Origin: Promethearchaeota archaeon | GTDB taxonomy: Archaea > Asgardarchaeota > Lokiarchaeia > Sigyniarchaeales > SOKP01 | DNA: 64,000 bases | Reading direction: 5' to 3' | Assembly: GCA_016926735.1 (NCBI GenBank) | Contig: JAFGOA010000187.1 | Span: 22,920 to 86,919 of the forward strand | Shown: positions 18,717-28,081 of the stretch, in pieces | How positions within the stretch are numbered: the stretch's first letter is position 1 | Layout of the letters: every line of letters begins with the position of its first letter | The notes under the pieces: generated by a model | The model's input: only the letters and a program-made list of their open reading frames with translations | What the model was told of the DNA's origin: nothing | The model's database searches: none | Program-made: the position numbers and the translations under genes

Positions 18717-18857
18717 TCCCTCTCCGCGCATTATTTAATAACATATCAATCTAGAATGAACTTAACTTTAACTGATATATTCATTATTTTTAATAATAAA
18801 AATTAAATGAAATGTTATATTTCATAATATAACTACTCTTTCTAGGTATTATTAAAA

Positions 18858-19160
18858 GTGTCAAGTTTCTTAGAATCTCGAGAATTAAGAAAGAAATATA
18901 AAGAAGTAAGAGAATATGTAAAGATTGGTCCTATCTTCTTAACACGTTATGAAAAAGCCAGAATTGTTGGTGCAAGAGCACTTCAAATTAGTTTTGGTGC
19001 ACCAATTCTTGTTGAAAAACCAAATGATATGATTGATCCAATAAGAATCGCTCAATTAGAACTTAAGTCAGGAATTCTTCCTCTAACAATCAGAAGAGAA
19101 ATGCCAAGTGAAGAATTTCAAGATGTTCCAATTAATAAATTAATACTAAAAAAGGATTAA
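18858..19160 (+). CDS. rpoK: DNA-directed RNA polymerase subunit K (Rpb6 homologue)
   Basis: A 100-residue RNA polymerase subunit that helps assemble the largest subunits. The family signature LTRYEKARIVGARALQIS-x-GAP (about residues 27-48) and DPIRIAQLELKSGILPLTIRRE are clear. The extended charged N-terminus is common in archaea. Start is GTG at 18858, 127 nt after the tRNA. In many archaea rpoK follows rps9 and rpoN; here it is 43 kb away from the eL18-uL13-uS9 genes. Confidence 0.95.
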   Translation: MSSFLESRELRKKYKEVREYVKIGPIFLTRYEKARIVGARALQISFGAPILVEKPNDMIDPIRIAQLELKSGILPLTIRREMPSEEFQDVPINKLILKKD

Positions 19161-19338
19161 TTGGATTTTTTCCTTAATTTAATATTTTAATATATTCATC
19201 ATTAATTCTTATGAAATTCTCAATATTTTTTTATTTTAAAAATCACATGGAAATTTATGTAATTATCAGAACTTTAAAAAATTACAGAGACCAATAATAA
19301 AAATAAAGATATAAAATTACTTTGTTTCTCATATCTTT

Positions 19339-19770
19339 CTATTGAATTCTATATTTTCCTCTTTCAGTAAGATAATAAACCCTATTCTCACCAACAATCT
19401 CAGATGTAACATATCCTTTAGAGATTAAGGTTCCTAATATTTCTTCTAATTCTGCTTTTTTATATGGTTCATTTCCCATTGGAATTCTACTTTGGTTTGC
19501 GATAATTGCAATTCTATTTAGGAACATTCGTTTATTTTGTATTGATTCTATTATTGTCATTTCATCATTACTAAGTTTTTGAAAACTATCATGAGTAATA
19601 ATTTGATCTTTTAATGTTTTAGCTAAGTTTAGCGTTTCAGGGCTTGCTTCTTGTTTTTGAGTTTCAACATGAGTTAACTCAACCATATCTTTAGCTACTT
19701 TTTGTTCTTTCTTTTTAGCGGCTTCTTCAAAATGAGATAATAACTCATTCTTTTTTTCTTCATCATTCAT
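19339..19770 (-). CDS. Winged-helix domain protein of unknown function
   Basis: A 143-residue soluble protein. The first 60 residues are charged and probably helical or coiled-coil (KKNELLSHFEEAAKKKEQKVAKDM). The C-terminal 80 residues look like a winged helix: a helix with EMTIIESIQNKRMFLNRIAIIANQ, a recognition helix with YKKAELEEILGTLISKGYVTSE, and the wing RVYYLTERGKYRI. This resembles Asgard DNA-binding-type wHTH proteins, but no target or family is recognised. It is divergent from the acetyltransferase at 19816. Confidence 0.6.
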   Translation of the reverse strand: MNDEEKKNELLSHFEEAAKKKEQKVAKDMVELTHVETQKQEASPETLNLAKTLKDQIITHDSFQKLSNDEMTIIESIQNKRMFLNRIAIIANQSRIPMGNEPYKKAELEEILGTLISKGYVTSEIVGENRVYYLTERGKYRIQ

Positions 19771-19815
19771 AGTAATACAATAAACAAATTAATTATAAAA
19801 ATTTATTATTCAATA

Positions 19816-20388
19816 ATGAAAGAATATTTCAAATTGAGTAATGGAGAAGAAATTCTAATTAGACATGTCAAAAGAGCAGATATTAATGGAATTTGGAAAA
19901 ACTTTAATGAAGTAGTGAAAGAAGGTATATTTCTTCCTGTTCTTTTTACAATTGATTCTCAATTTGAAAAACAATCATGGTTTGACAATATTAAAAAATC
20001 AAATGAATTATGTATTGTGGCTGAAAACCTTAATTTACAACCCCCATCCAACAATATTATTGGACAATGTGAAATAACCAATATAGAATGGGATGCTGCA
20101 ATGCATGTTGGAAATCTAGGGATAATCGTAAATAAAAATTATAGAAATATGGGTATTGGAAAAAAATTAATCTTATCTGCAATTGAAGAATCTAAAAAAA
20201 TAAATAAAAAGAAACTAGTTTTAAGCTGTTTTTCAAATAATAGACGAGCTTTAAATTTATATGAAAATCTAGGATTTAAAAAAATTGGAATCAGAAGAAG
20301 ACAATTTTTAATTGATTCTACTTATTATGATGAATTACTTATGGAATTGTTTATTAATGAAGATTTTGATGATATAAAAAAACTATAA
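19816..20388 (+). CDS. GNAT family N-acetyltransferase (RimI/PAT-like)
   Basis: A 190-residue acetyltransferase. The acetyl-CoA loop is NYRNMGIGKKLILSAIEES (about residues 112-130), followed by KKLVLSCFSNNRRALNLYENLGFKKIG, the conserved NxxAxxLYExLGF segment of amino-group acetyltransferases. A protein or small-molecule substrate cannot be told apart. It starts 45 nt from the divergent winged-helix gene. Confidence 0.85.
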   Translation: MKEYFKLSNGEEILIRHVKRADINGIWKNFNEVVKEGIFLPVLFTIDSQFEKQSWFDNIKKSNELCIVAENLNLQPPSNNIIGQCEITNIEWDAAMHVGNLGIIVNKNYRNMGIGKKLILSAIEESKKINKKKLVLSCFSNNRRALNLYENLGFKKIGIRRRQFLIDSTYYDELLMELFINEDFDDIKKL

Positions 20389-20873
20389 CCTCCTCTGTAA
20401 AAGCAAGTAAATCTGATACTATAGGGAACTACTAAAACTAAAGGTTGAAGCTTCTTAGGAATGTACAATCATCTCTACTATGGATTGGTCTGTATATTTT
20501 AAAAACCTATTCTATTGTGTTAGATATAATTCCTCATTCATAGAGGATTGATACGATAGGAAATCATATGTAATTTACATATGCTTTTCTATTGGAAAAT
20601 TATAATTTTCTTTCCAATTCTTCATTCGCTTAGCTAACGCAAAATTAAAAATAAGACAACATTTTTCAGAGAAAAACCATAGAAGATATTCTTATTCCTC
20701 TGATGAATATAATAGTCTTTTCGGGTTAGCAACATTATTATAAAAAGAATAGGAGAACCACTAAATACAGGAAGACTCCAAAGATTTACTATTATGAAAA
20801 GATACACTCAAATCATTTCCTCTTGAAAAAGAGGTGTCTTCTTGAGTGATAAAATAAAGGATAAAATTTTAGT
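20389..20873. other. Gene-free, hairpin-rich region between convergent genes
   Basis: No plausible reading frame is seen in these 485 nt. Several strong inverted repeats are: TCCTC/GAGGA (20531-20547); a hairpin of about 19 pairs at 20554-20594 centred on CATATGTAATTTACATATG; GAAAATTATAATTTTC (20595-20610); and the terminal hairpin at 20805-20848. I could not find the conserved cores of RNase P or SRP RNA on either strand. It may be an unassigned structured RNA or a remnant of a small mobile element. Confidence 0.5.
20805..20848. terminator. Two-part hairpin between convergent genes
   Basis: CACTCAA (20805-20811) pairs with TTGAGTG (20842-20848), and inside it CCTCTT (20819-20824) pairs with AAGAGG (20829-20834). 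It lies just after the 3' end of the AAA+ ATPase gene on the minus strand and downstream of the acetyltransferase. The symmetric position suggests a bidirectional 3'-end structure. Confidence 0.45.
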
Positions 20874-21989
20874 TTAGGTGTAAATATAATCTTTTACACT
20901 ATGTTCTTTATCAATAATTTCCGCTAATGCATCATTAAAATCTTTTTGATCTATAAAAGATTTTAGTTGTCTTAATGCTTTTATACCTGCTTCAGTTACT
21001 AAAGCTTTAATATGAGCTCCACTAAATCCATCAGTTTTTTTTGCGATCTCTTCAAAGTTTACATTTTTTAAATTCATTTTTCTAGAGTGGATTTTTAAAA
21101 TCATTAATCTTGCTTCTTCATTTGGTAAATTGAATTTAATAATACGATCAAATCGACCAGGACGTAATATTGCAGGATCCAAAACATCTACTCGATTTGT
21201 AGCAGCTAGGAACATAATATTATCCGTATTCGCAAAACCATCTAACTCTGATAATAATTGCATAAAAGTTCTCTGTACTTCTCTATCTCCTTTATATACT
21301 TCACTTGTACGCTTAATAGCAATTGCATCTATCTCATCAATAAAAATAATTGCTGGAGTGTTTTCTTTTGCTAAACTAAATACTTCTCTTACCATACGAG
21401 AACCTTCTCCAATGAATTTTTGAACTAAATCTGAACCAACCAAATGAATAAACCTTGCTTTGGTTGAATTAGCAATAGCTTTTGCTAATAAGGTTTTTCC
21501 TGTCCCAGGAGGTCCTGATAACAAAGCTCCAGAGGGAGGATCGATACCAATTTGTTCAAATAATTCTGGATGTAATAATGGTAATTCTATAACTTCTCTT
21601 ATTGCTTGTATTTGCGCATCTAATCCTCCAATATCTTGAAATGTAGCATCTGGAATTTCTACTAACTCCATACCTGCTACATGACCTCTAATTTTCCTTG
21701 ATAATATCTCTAAAATTTGATAACTTTGTGGGTGAAGTGAAACTTGATCTCCTGCTTGAGGGTCAATTATTTCATTTGGAGGCAATATTATACGATTTCC
21801 AGGTGCATGAGATATGATGACTCTCTTGTCTTCTAGAACACGTTCAACAGAACCAATTATTAAAGGTCTTTTTTTTAAATTAGTTAGTAGATCTTTAAAA
21901 CTCGAAACTTGATTTTTTAACTGTTCATTCTCTTTTTCTAAATAACTAAGTCTTTTCTGATACTTCTTAATATCTATTTCTGTCATCAT
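20874..21989 (-). CDS. pan: Proteasome-activating nucleotidase (26S Rpt-like AAA+ ATPase)
   Basis: A 371-residue ring ATPase that unfolds proteins for the 20S proteasome. The N-terminus is a coiled coil (about residues 8-38), followed by an OB-like segment, then the AAA+ module with SGPPGTGKTLLAKAIA (Walker A), IIFIDEIDAIA (Walker B), the arginine-finger region LRPGRFDRII and the pore segment LVQKFIGEG. The protein ends in IYT, a hydrophobic-Tyr-X (HbYX) tail that docks into the proteasome alpha ring. It is shorter than Methanocaldococcus PAN (430) because of a reduced N-terminus. It is divergent from actin. Confidence 0.93.
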   Translation of the reverse strand: MMTEIDIKKYQKRLSYLEKENEQLKNQVSSFKDLLTNLKKRPLIIGSVERVLEDKRVIISHAPGNRIILPPNEIIDPQAGDQVSLHPQSYQILEILSRKIRGHVAGMELVEIPDATFQDIGGLDAQIQAIREVIELPLLHPELFEQIGIDPPSGALLSGPPGTGKTLLAKAIANSTKARFIHLVGSDLVQKFIGEGSRMVREVFSLAKENTPAIIFIDEIDAIAIKRTSEVYKGDREVQRTFMQLLSELDGFANTDNIMFLAATNRVDVLDPAILRPGRFDRIIKFNLPNEEARLMILKIHSRKMNLKNVNFEEIAKKTDGFSGAHIKALVTEAGIKALRQLKSFIDQKDFNDALAEIIDKEHSVKDYIYT

Positions 21990-22409
21990 TTACAATATAT
22001 ATAAATTAAAAGTCCCAAAAATAATTATTTATTTTATTTCTATTTTTATTTACAATAATTATAATTAATTTTGTAATTATTCGGTTAAATTTTCCAAAAT
22101 AGAAATAAATCTTTAGACATAATGAATTTAAGGTATTTATGGGAATTTGCTAATAGATAATTCTTAAATATCTTAAAATGATTATTTTATCTCATGTATT
22201 TATAAAGGTTTAAGTTTTGTATTAAAAAAATTTATAAAGATCAAATATTATTATACATTTAATTTTAATTTATAACGATTTCAAAAATGAGTTATAAAGA
22301 TAAAAATATATAAATGATATAAACTATATTATAAGGAGTAATACCAATTATTCCTAATTAAAACATAAATTAAATTAAAAAAAATCTTAAAAAACAAGGC
22401 TGAAAAAAA
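21990..22409. other. Divergent regulatory region between pan and actin
   Basis: These 420 nt contain no reading frame. They hold several TATA-like stretches (near 22199, 22231 and 22303) and long A/T runs. The length is consistent with separate promoters for a highly expressed actin gene and for pan. Confidence 0.4.
22303..22314 (+). promoter_or_regulatory. Candidate TATA box of the actin gene
   Basis: AAATATATAAAT preceded by purines (GATAAA) fits an archaeal BRE/TATA element. It lies about 95 nt upstream of the ATG, so the mRNA would carry a leader of about 70 nt, which includes AAGGAGT at 22333-22339. Confidence 0.4.
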
Positions 22410-23555
22410 ATGGCAGAAGAAGAAAGTTTTTTAAACGCAAAGGCCTTAGTTGTTGATAATGGTACTGGTATTTCTAAGAATGGATTTGCAGGTGAAGATC
22501 AACCTAGATCTGTATTTCCTACTCTAATTGGGTATCCTAAATATGAATCCATCATGACTGATGTTGAACACTATACCCGTGAGTATTATATTGGGGAAGA
22601 GGCTATGCAACTAAAAGGTGTTCTTAAATTAATGTTCCCAGTCGAACATGGTATTATTGAGGATTGGACCGCTATGGAAAAGATATGGCATTATACATTC
22701 TATACAGATCTAAGAATTGATCCTTCCGAACATCCTGTACTCTTAACTGAAGCACCATTAAATCCAAGACCAAATAGAGAGAAAATGGCAGAAATAATGT
22801 TTGAAACATTTAACACTCCTGCTCTCTATGTAGCAATGCAAGCTGTATTATCTTTGTATGCTTCTGGTCGTACAACTGGGTGTGTTATTGATATTGGTGA
22901 TGGTGTATCACACGTTGTCCCTATATTTGAAGGATTTGCTTTAAGTCATGCAATTCAAAGAATAGATTTAGCTGGAAGAGATATTACAACCTATCTACAA
23001 AGATTACTTAGACAAAAAGGGTATTCTTTTACGACATCCGCAGAAAAGGAAATTGTACGCGATATTAAAGAGAAATTATGTTATGTAGCTATTGATCCTG
23101 AGAAAGAAATGATGCTTTCCAAGAAAGTTGCAGGAATGGAAAAGAGCTATATGTTACCTGATGGGGAAACGATTAATGTTGGTGTTGAACGATTCTTAGC
23201 ACCAGAATGCTTCTTTAATCCATCTGTTATTGGAAAAGAATTAGAGCCTTTGGATGATGTAATTGTAAATGCTATATCCGAATGTGATGTTGATCTTAGA
23301 CGTGATTTATACAGCAACATAGTCTTATCTGGTGGATCTACAATGTTCCCAGGTATAAAAGAACGATTAACTAAAGAAATTAAAGAGCAAATTCCTGAAT
23401 CAGTCGATGTTAAAATCATTGCTCCACCAGAAAGAATGTATTCTGTCTGGATTGGTGGATCAATTCTAAGTTCTCTTAAAACATTCCATAGAATGTGGGT
23501 AACTAGGCGCGAATATAAAGAGATGGGGCCTCAAGTAATTCATAGATGCTTCTAA
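22410..23555 (+). CDS. Asgard actin (lokiactin)
   Basis: A 381-residue actin, nearly the length of eukaryotic cytoplasmic actin (375). Nucleotide-binding motifs are [21 protein letters not shown] (shown in part; phosphate 1), [17 protein letters not shown] (phosphate 2) and [13 protein letters not shown] (adenosine loop). The region [21 protein letters not shown] matches eukaryotic actin almost residue for residue, and the C-terminus ends HRCF like the eukaryotic HRKCF. Known lokiactins form filaments and interact with profilin-like proteins. No profilin or gelsolin gene is nearby. Confidence 0.97.
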   Translation: MAEEESFLNAKALVVDNGTGISKNGFAGEDQPRSVFPTLIGYPKYESIMTDVEHYTREYYIGEEAMQLKGVLKLMFPVEHGIIEDWTAMEKIWHYTFYTDLRIDPSEHPVLLTEAPLNPRPNREKMAEIMFETFNTPALYVAMQAVLSLYASGRTTGCVIDIGDGVSHVVPIFEGFALSHAIQRIDLAGRDITTYLQRLLRQKGYSFTTSAEKEIVRDIKEKLCYVAIDPEKEMMLSKKVAGMEKSYMLPDGETINVGVERFLAPECFFNPSVIGKELEPLDDVIVNAISECDVDLRRDLYSNIVLSGGSTMFPGIKERLTKEIKEQIPESVDVKIIAPPERMYSVWIGGSILSSLKTFHRMWVTRREYKEMGPQVIHRCF

Positions 23556-23572
23556 TTTCGCTTTAAGCGAAA
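23556..23572 (+). terminator. Hairpin directly after actin stop codon
   Basis: TTTCGCT (23556-23562) pairs with AGCGAAA (23566-23572) around a TTA loop, starting at the base after the TAA stop. It is followed by A-rich then T-rich sequence (TTTTTTTATTTTC from about 23589). This suits transcript termination or 3'-end protection of the actin mRNA. Confidence 0.6.
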
Positions 23573-23702
23573 AATTAAAATTTTTGAATTTTTTTATTTT
23601 CTCTTTTTTTTATTATTTTTAAAAATTTGTAATATTTTTTACGATTATCAGATAAATTCTTGATATATCTATTAATTTCAAGAAATTTTGATTATTTATG
23701 AA

Positions 23703-24233
23703 TTAGTCCAATTCTAATGTATGTTCTTGAATTAATATTTTTATAACATTATTAAATATTTCTTCAATATTGTCTCCAGTCAAAGAGGATATTTCATAAA
23801 ATCCATTCAGATTATAGGATTCTTGAATATCATTTCCCCTGTTGGAAGGAACTTCTCTATATTTCTCAAGATCCTTTTTTGTGCCAATTAATAGAATAGG
23901 TATATTATTTGTGTTCTCTTTTACAATATTGATCCATATAGGAAGATGATCATAAGAGTTATTATTTTTAATATCATATAGTATAAGTGCAACATCTGCT
24001 CCTGTACAATATTTTGGAAGAATTGATCTAAAACGCTCTTCCCCTCCAAAATCCCAAATTTGGAATTTAAATAATTTATCACCGTATTCTATAAATTTTG
24101 AAAATATATCTATACCTATCGTCTGTTTTAGATTATCTCTAAATAACCCAGTAACATAACGATATGTTAAAGTAGTTTTTCCTACTCCCTTATCTCCTAA
24201 AATTATTAATTTAAAAACAAACTCTTGATTCAT
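23703..24233 (-). CDS. Rab/Ras-like small GTPase
   Basis: A 176-residue GTPase made of the G domain alone. It has GDKGVGKTT (G1, about 13-21), QTIGIDIF (switch I), WDFGGEERF (G3), GTKKDL (G4) and SSLTG (G5). The catalytic Gln position after DFGG is Glu. No C-terminal cysteine is present, so it is not prenylated. Asgard genomes hold many such GTPases; the regulator is unknown, and the roadblock and longin-like genes of this window are candidate partner types only. Convergent with actin. Confidence 0.92.
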   Translation of the reverse strand: MNQEFVFKLIILGDKGVGKTTLTYRYVTGLFRDNLKQTIGIDIFSKFIEYGDKLFKFQIWDFGGEERFRSILPKYCTGADVALILYDIKNNNSYDHLPIWINIVKENTNNIPILLIGTKKDLEKYREVPSNRGNDIQESYNLNGFYEISSLTGDNIEEIFNNVIKILIQEHTLELD

Positions 24234-24648
24234 TTTTTTTTTTTAATTTTTAATCTCTAATATCATATATTTTTTATGTATTAGTATTTAATATTTACGT
24301 CTATTTAAATTATAAAAATTATATATTGTAAATATATCACGTATATATTATACCGCAAAATTAATGTTAAGATAACTATAAATTTAACCTATCAACCAGT
24401 TTTATCATCCTATTCAATATATAGAAATTATTTTGTCGAAACCATATGGAGATGATTATTTTAGATTTTATCTTCTGAAAGAGTACTTTTTAGGTCTATT
24501 GAATAAAGATTTTTTTAAATACTCCCTTTCAATTAACCTATCTACATCATATTATATTAAATTACAAATTATAAAAGAAAATAAAAAAATTTTTTTGTTA
24601 TTTGAATTTAGAAATATCAACAATAAAAATATTATCAGATGATTTAAT

Positions 24649-26589
24649 TTGCCTACTATGGATAGACGATTCATTGATGAGGAAGGTAAAGTATTAATGT
24701 TAGGAAATGAAGCAATTATAAGGGGATGTTTAGAAGTAGGTGTAAGCTTTGTTTCCCAATATCCTGGAACACCAACAAGTGATATAGGTGAGACCTTTCA
24801 GAAATTACTGAGAGAACAACCGGAATTACAAAATTATTTAGTACATCATTGGGGTATCAATGAAGCTGTAGCCTCCTCTGAATGTGCGGGAGCCGCCTGG
24901 ACAGGTTGTAAATCATTAAATCCAATGAAACATGTAGGATTAAATGTTGCAAGTGATCCTTTAAGTGTTATTGCTCTTAATGGACCCAACCCTGGGGCAA
25001 TGGTAATATTAGTTGGTTCTGATCCTGGGAGTTTGGGATCTCATCAAGAACAAAATGAACGATTTTATACTTGGATGTTTCATTTTCCTTGCTTTGAGCC
25101 TCATACACCTCAAGATTGTAAAGATTATATCAAACTAGCTTTCAAATTATCTGAACAATATGATACTGTTTTTGAAATAAGAACTTCAACAAGAAGTGCC
25201 CACTCTAGAGGTTTTGTTAATTTAGAGCCTATAATAAAAGGAAAGAAAAAAGGAGAATTTATAAGAAATATTCCAAAATATAATTCTCTCCCTCCTCATG
25301 CAATTAATAATCACATAAGACTTTACGAAAGAATTGAAAAGCTAAGAGAAATTATACCAAAATTAGGAGTAAATAAAGTAATAGAAGGAAATAATAAAAT
25401 AGGGATTATAACTAGTGGAATGCCTTATGGATATACTTTGGAAGCATTAGATCAATTAGGATTAAATGATGTACCTATATTAAAATTAGGACTAATCTAT
25501 CCATTAAATTATAATGAAATTTCAGATTTTCTTAAAGATTTAGATAAAGTTATAATAATAGAAGAATTAGAACCCTTTTTAGAAGTAAAAATATCAGAAA
25601 TTGCACATAAAAAGGCAATTAATGTTGAAATAATCGGTGAAAAATATTTTCCTAAATCAAATGAATTTTCTACGGGATTAGTTGCATCATGTTTAGCAAA
25701 AATATTTAAAAAAGAACCAAGTAATCAAATGATAAAAGCTATTGATTATTTTAATTCATATAAAAACATAATTCCAAGTAGGTTTCCCTCTTTTTGTGCT
25801 GGATGTCCAGAAAGAGCAACGCTCTATACAATTCTTAAAGCAACTAATCAGTTAGAAAATACAGTAGTATGTGGTGATATTGGATGTTTTGTAATGAGTT
25901 TTTTTCCTCCTCAACAATGCAGTGATTTAGTAATTTGTATGTCAGGTGGACTAAGTGCGGCAATCGGTATGTCTACAAAAACAGATCAAAAAGTTATTGC
26001 CTATATGGGAGACTCAACTTTTTTACACACTGGAATGAGTCCATTAGCTGAAGCGGCAAGTTATGATTCAAATATACTATTATTTATCTTTGAAAATAGT
26101 TGGACAGCTATGACTGGCCATCAACCAGTACTAGGATTGATTGAAAAAAGAATATCTATTGAAAAAATCTGTAAAGCAATTGGAGTACAATGGCTCAGAG
26201 TTGAAGATTCTTATAACCCAAAAAAATTAATCTCAAGTATAGAGAAAGCATTTGAGACTAAGGGGCTTAAAGTAATTATAGTAAAAAGAGAATGTGCTCT
26301 ACAGGCTCATAGATGGAGAATGAAACAAAGAAGAGAATTAAATAATCAAGGCAAAAGAACACAAGAGGTTATGTATCATATTACGGGGTGTCAGATGTGT
26401 TATGAATGCGCTCGTATATTGAGTTGTCCTGCAATAAGAAAAATTGAAAAAGATGGATATGAAACCATGCAAATTGACGATGATAGATGTGTAAAATGTG
26501 GTGTCTGTTATGAAGTTTGTCCTAATGGAGCCATTCATAAATCTATTATTAATGCTTTAGATGAAGAAGTTCCCTTTCGAGAACTCTGA
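24649..26589 (+). CDS. iorA: Indolepyruvate:ferredoxin oxidoreductase alpha subunit
   Basis: A 646-residue thiamine-diphosphate enzyme that oxidatively decarboxylates aryl pyruvates from amino-acid breakdown to acyl-CoA with ferredoxin. The N-terminal pyrimidine domain has QYPGTPTSDIGE; the TPP domain has CGDIGCFVMS and MGDSTFLHTG; the C-terminus has two 4Fe-4S motifs, CQMCYECARILSC and CVKCGVCYEVCP. The start is TTG at 24649 or ATG at 24658 (MDRRF), the latter fitting the family. The beta subunit iorB is normally adjacent but here lies 5.2 kb downstream. Confidence 0.95.
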   Translation: MPTMDRRFIDEEGKVLMLGNEAIIRGCLEVGVSFVSQYPGTPTSDIGETFQKLLREQPELQNYLVHHWGINEAVASSECAGAAWTGCKSLNPMKHVGLNVASDPLSVIALNGPNPGAMVILVGSDPGSLGSHQEQNERFYTWMFHFPCFEPHTPQDCKDYIKLAFKLSEQYDTVFEIRTSTRSAHSRGFVNLEPIIKGKKKGEFIRNIPKYNSLPPHAINNHIRLYERIEKLREIIPKLGVNKVIEGNNKIGIITSGMPYGYTLEALDQLGLNDVPILKLGLIYPLNYNEISDFLKDLDKVIIIEELEPFLEVKISEIAHKKAINVEIIGEKYFPKSNEFSTGLVASCLAKIFKKEPSNQMIKAIDYFNSYKNIIPSRFPSFCAGCPERATLYTILKATNQLENTVVCGDIGCFVMSFFPPQQCSDLVICMSGGLSAAIGMSTKTDQKVIAYMGDSTFLHTGMSPLAEAASYDSNILLFIFENSWTAMTGHQPVLGLIEKRISIEKICKAIGVQWLRVEDSYNPKKLISSIEKAFETKGLKVIIVKRECALQAHRWRMKQRRELNNQGKRTQEVMYHITGCQMCYECARILSCPAIRKIEKDGYETMQIDDDRCVKCGVCYEVCPNGAIHKSIINALDEEVPFREL

Positions 26590-26778
26590 ATTCATTTTAG
26601 AGGTAATATTATTTTTAATATCTATTTCATTTTTTGATAAGAACTACAAGTCTAAAATATTATTTGATATAATAAATCAATGATTTCTAAATATCTAAAA
26701 TTTGAAATCAAATATCCTAAAATTTTTATGAAATATCATATATAATTAATTTAAAAATTGATTAATTAGGATGTAATA

Positions 26779-27693
26779 ATGGATATACCGAATAAAAAAC
26801 CTTCAAAAAAAATATGCTATTTCCTTGATACTGATGAAACTGCTTCTCCTTTTGACATCAATATGGCTTATGATGCGGGATTTGATGTGGTTGTCCCGTT
26901 TAATAATATGACAGCCGATAAAGTCCCAAGACTGATACAAGACGCTATTTTTTCCAGAAAACCAAATGCTTCTACTGCCTTTTTTATTGGGGGAGAGGAT
27001 ACAAAAGAAGCAGATAAAATTGTTAATAAAGTCTTGGAATCATTTGTTCCTCCTTTTGAATGCCCTGTGATTGTTGATCCACGAGGATCACATACTACTG
27101 CTTCAGCAATAATTGCTAAAATTATAAAGATAGCTAAAGAACACGGAATTGAAAATTTATCTGGGAAAAAAATGGTAATTTTAGGAGCAACTGGTCCAGT
27201 AGGAAAGATTGGAGCTCTTCTTTCGGCTAATCTTAATTGCAATACAGTCATTACCTCTAGAAGAGAACAATATATAATGACATTAGCGAAAGAACTTAAT
27301 GAGAACACAAATAATGGTGCGTCTGAAATAATTGGAGCTGTTGGAGCTACAGATGATGATAAATATAATGTTTTAAAAGATGCAGATTTAATTTGCTCAG
27401 TTGCGAAAGCTGGTATTGAAATGATCTCAAAAGAACTACTAGAAAAATTACCTCCTAAAAAAATAGTCGTAGATATTAATTTAGTCCCTCCCTATGGTAT
27501 CTATGGTCTAAAACCTAATTATGATAATGAGGAACTAATATCAGGAATTTTTGGGATAGGTGCTCTAGCAATTGGGAATCTCAAATCTAAAATTGAAAAG
27601 GCTATGTTAATAGAAGCATCTAATACAACAGGGAGAAAAATATTTGATTATAAAAATGCATTTAATTCAGCTAAATTGTTACTTAATATTTGA
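26779..27693 (+). CDS. Methylene-tetrahydromethanopterin dehydrogenase-like protein 1 (MtdA/MtdB family)
   Basis: A 304-residue member of the NAD(P)-dependent methylene-H4MPT/methylene-THF dehydrogenase family. The N-terminal substrate part has CYFLDTDETASPFDINMAYD and VDPRGSHTTASA; the Rossmann motif is VILGATGPVGKIGALL. The second strand ends in TSRRE, and the arginines suggest NADP binding. The conserved VPPYGIYGLKPNYDN and GIFGIGALAIG follow. The enzyme would interconvert methylene- and methenyl-pterin in C1 metabolism. It is the first and most divergent of three tandem paralogues and keeps the GATGPVG form seen in MtdB. Confidence 0.85.
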   Translation: MDIPNKKPSKKICYFLDTDETASPFDINMAYDAGFDVVVPFNNMTADKVPRLIQDAIFSRKPNASTAFFIGGEDTKEADKIVNKVLESFVPPFECPVIVDPRGSHTTASAIIAKIIKIAKEHGIENLSGKKMVILGATGPVGKIGALLSANLNCNTVITSRREQYIMTLAKELNENTNNGASEIIGAVGATDDDKYNVLKDADLICSVAKAGIEMISKELLEKLPPKKIVVDINLVPPYGIYGLKPNYDNEELISGIFGIGALAIGNLKSKIEKAMLIEASNTTGRKIFDYKNAFNSAKLLLNI

Positions 27694-28081
27694 TTAATTT
27701 CATTTTCTTATATATTTCTTTGCCAGCAATTTTTACTTTGTTGTCTATATATTACTTTTAAGATTAGTTTTTCCGTATGGTATTAAATTTAGATACTTCT
27801 GTTTTAGGTGGAGATAATTTTTTTAATTGGTGTTTATTTTATAGAATATTTACTTTTTTAAAAAGTATATATTATATTTCATAATCACTAAGAATTGTTA
27901 CATTATACAAATATAATGCTAGATTTTAATATTAATAAGATTGATTTCCAAATAGTATAAGACTAAAAGAGAATATTAGATGATCTATTATGATCAAAAG
28001 ATTAATATACCCAAACATTATATTATAACTTGTGATAGTTACTTTTTTCTTTTTTTTCTCAAAATGAGGTAGATCATTAGG
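27694..28081. other. Spacer between MtdB-like paralogues 1 and 2
   Basis: This 388-nt AT-rich spacer contains no reading frame I can support. A Shine-Dalgarno-like GAGGTAG precedes the next start codon by about 12 nt. The long spacer implies that paralogue 2 may have its own promoter. Confidence 0.35.

Larger units (their letters stand above)
18564..18730 (+). tRNA. tRNA-Val(CAC) with three BHB introns
   Basis: The acceptor arms GCGCGGA (18564-18570) and TCCGCGC (18723-18729) pair perfectly, with discriminator A18730; CCA is not encoded. The D arm is 18573-18590. A cloverleaf forms only after removing 18594-18626, 18643-18671 and 18687-18716. This gives a 75-nt tRNA with anticodon stem ACACG/CGTGT, loop CTCACAC (anticodon CAC at 18632-18634), variable AGGTC, T stem GAGGG/CCCTC and T loop TTCAACT. 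The CTCACAC loop and the GGTC end of the variable loop match archaeal tRNA-Val. All three introns are at non-canonical sites (28/29, 44/45, 59/60) and none is at 37/38. Confidence 0.9.

Noticed and set aside
20389..20873. RNase P or SRP RNA in the gene-free region
   Set aside because: I could not find the conserved P4/CR-I-like core or the SRP helix 8 motif on either strand.
24433..24642. 69-residue frame upstream of iorA starting with TTG
   Set aside because: No recognisable motif, low-complexity composition driven by AT-rich DNA, no convincing ribosome-binding site, and it ends directly at the iorA start region.
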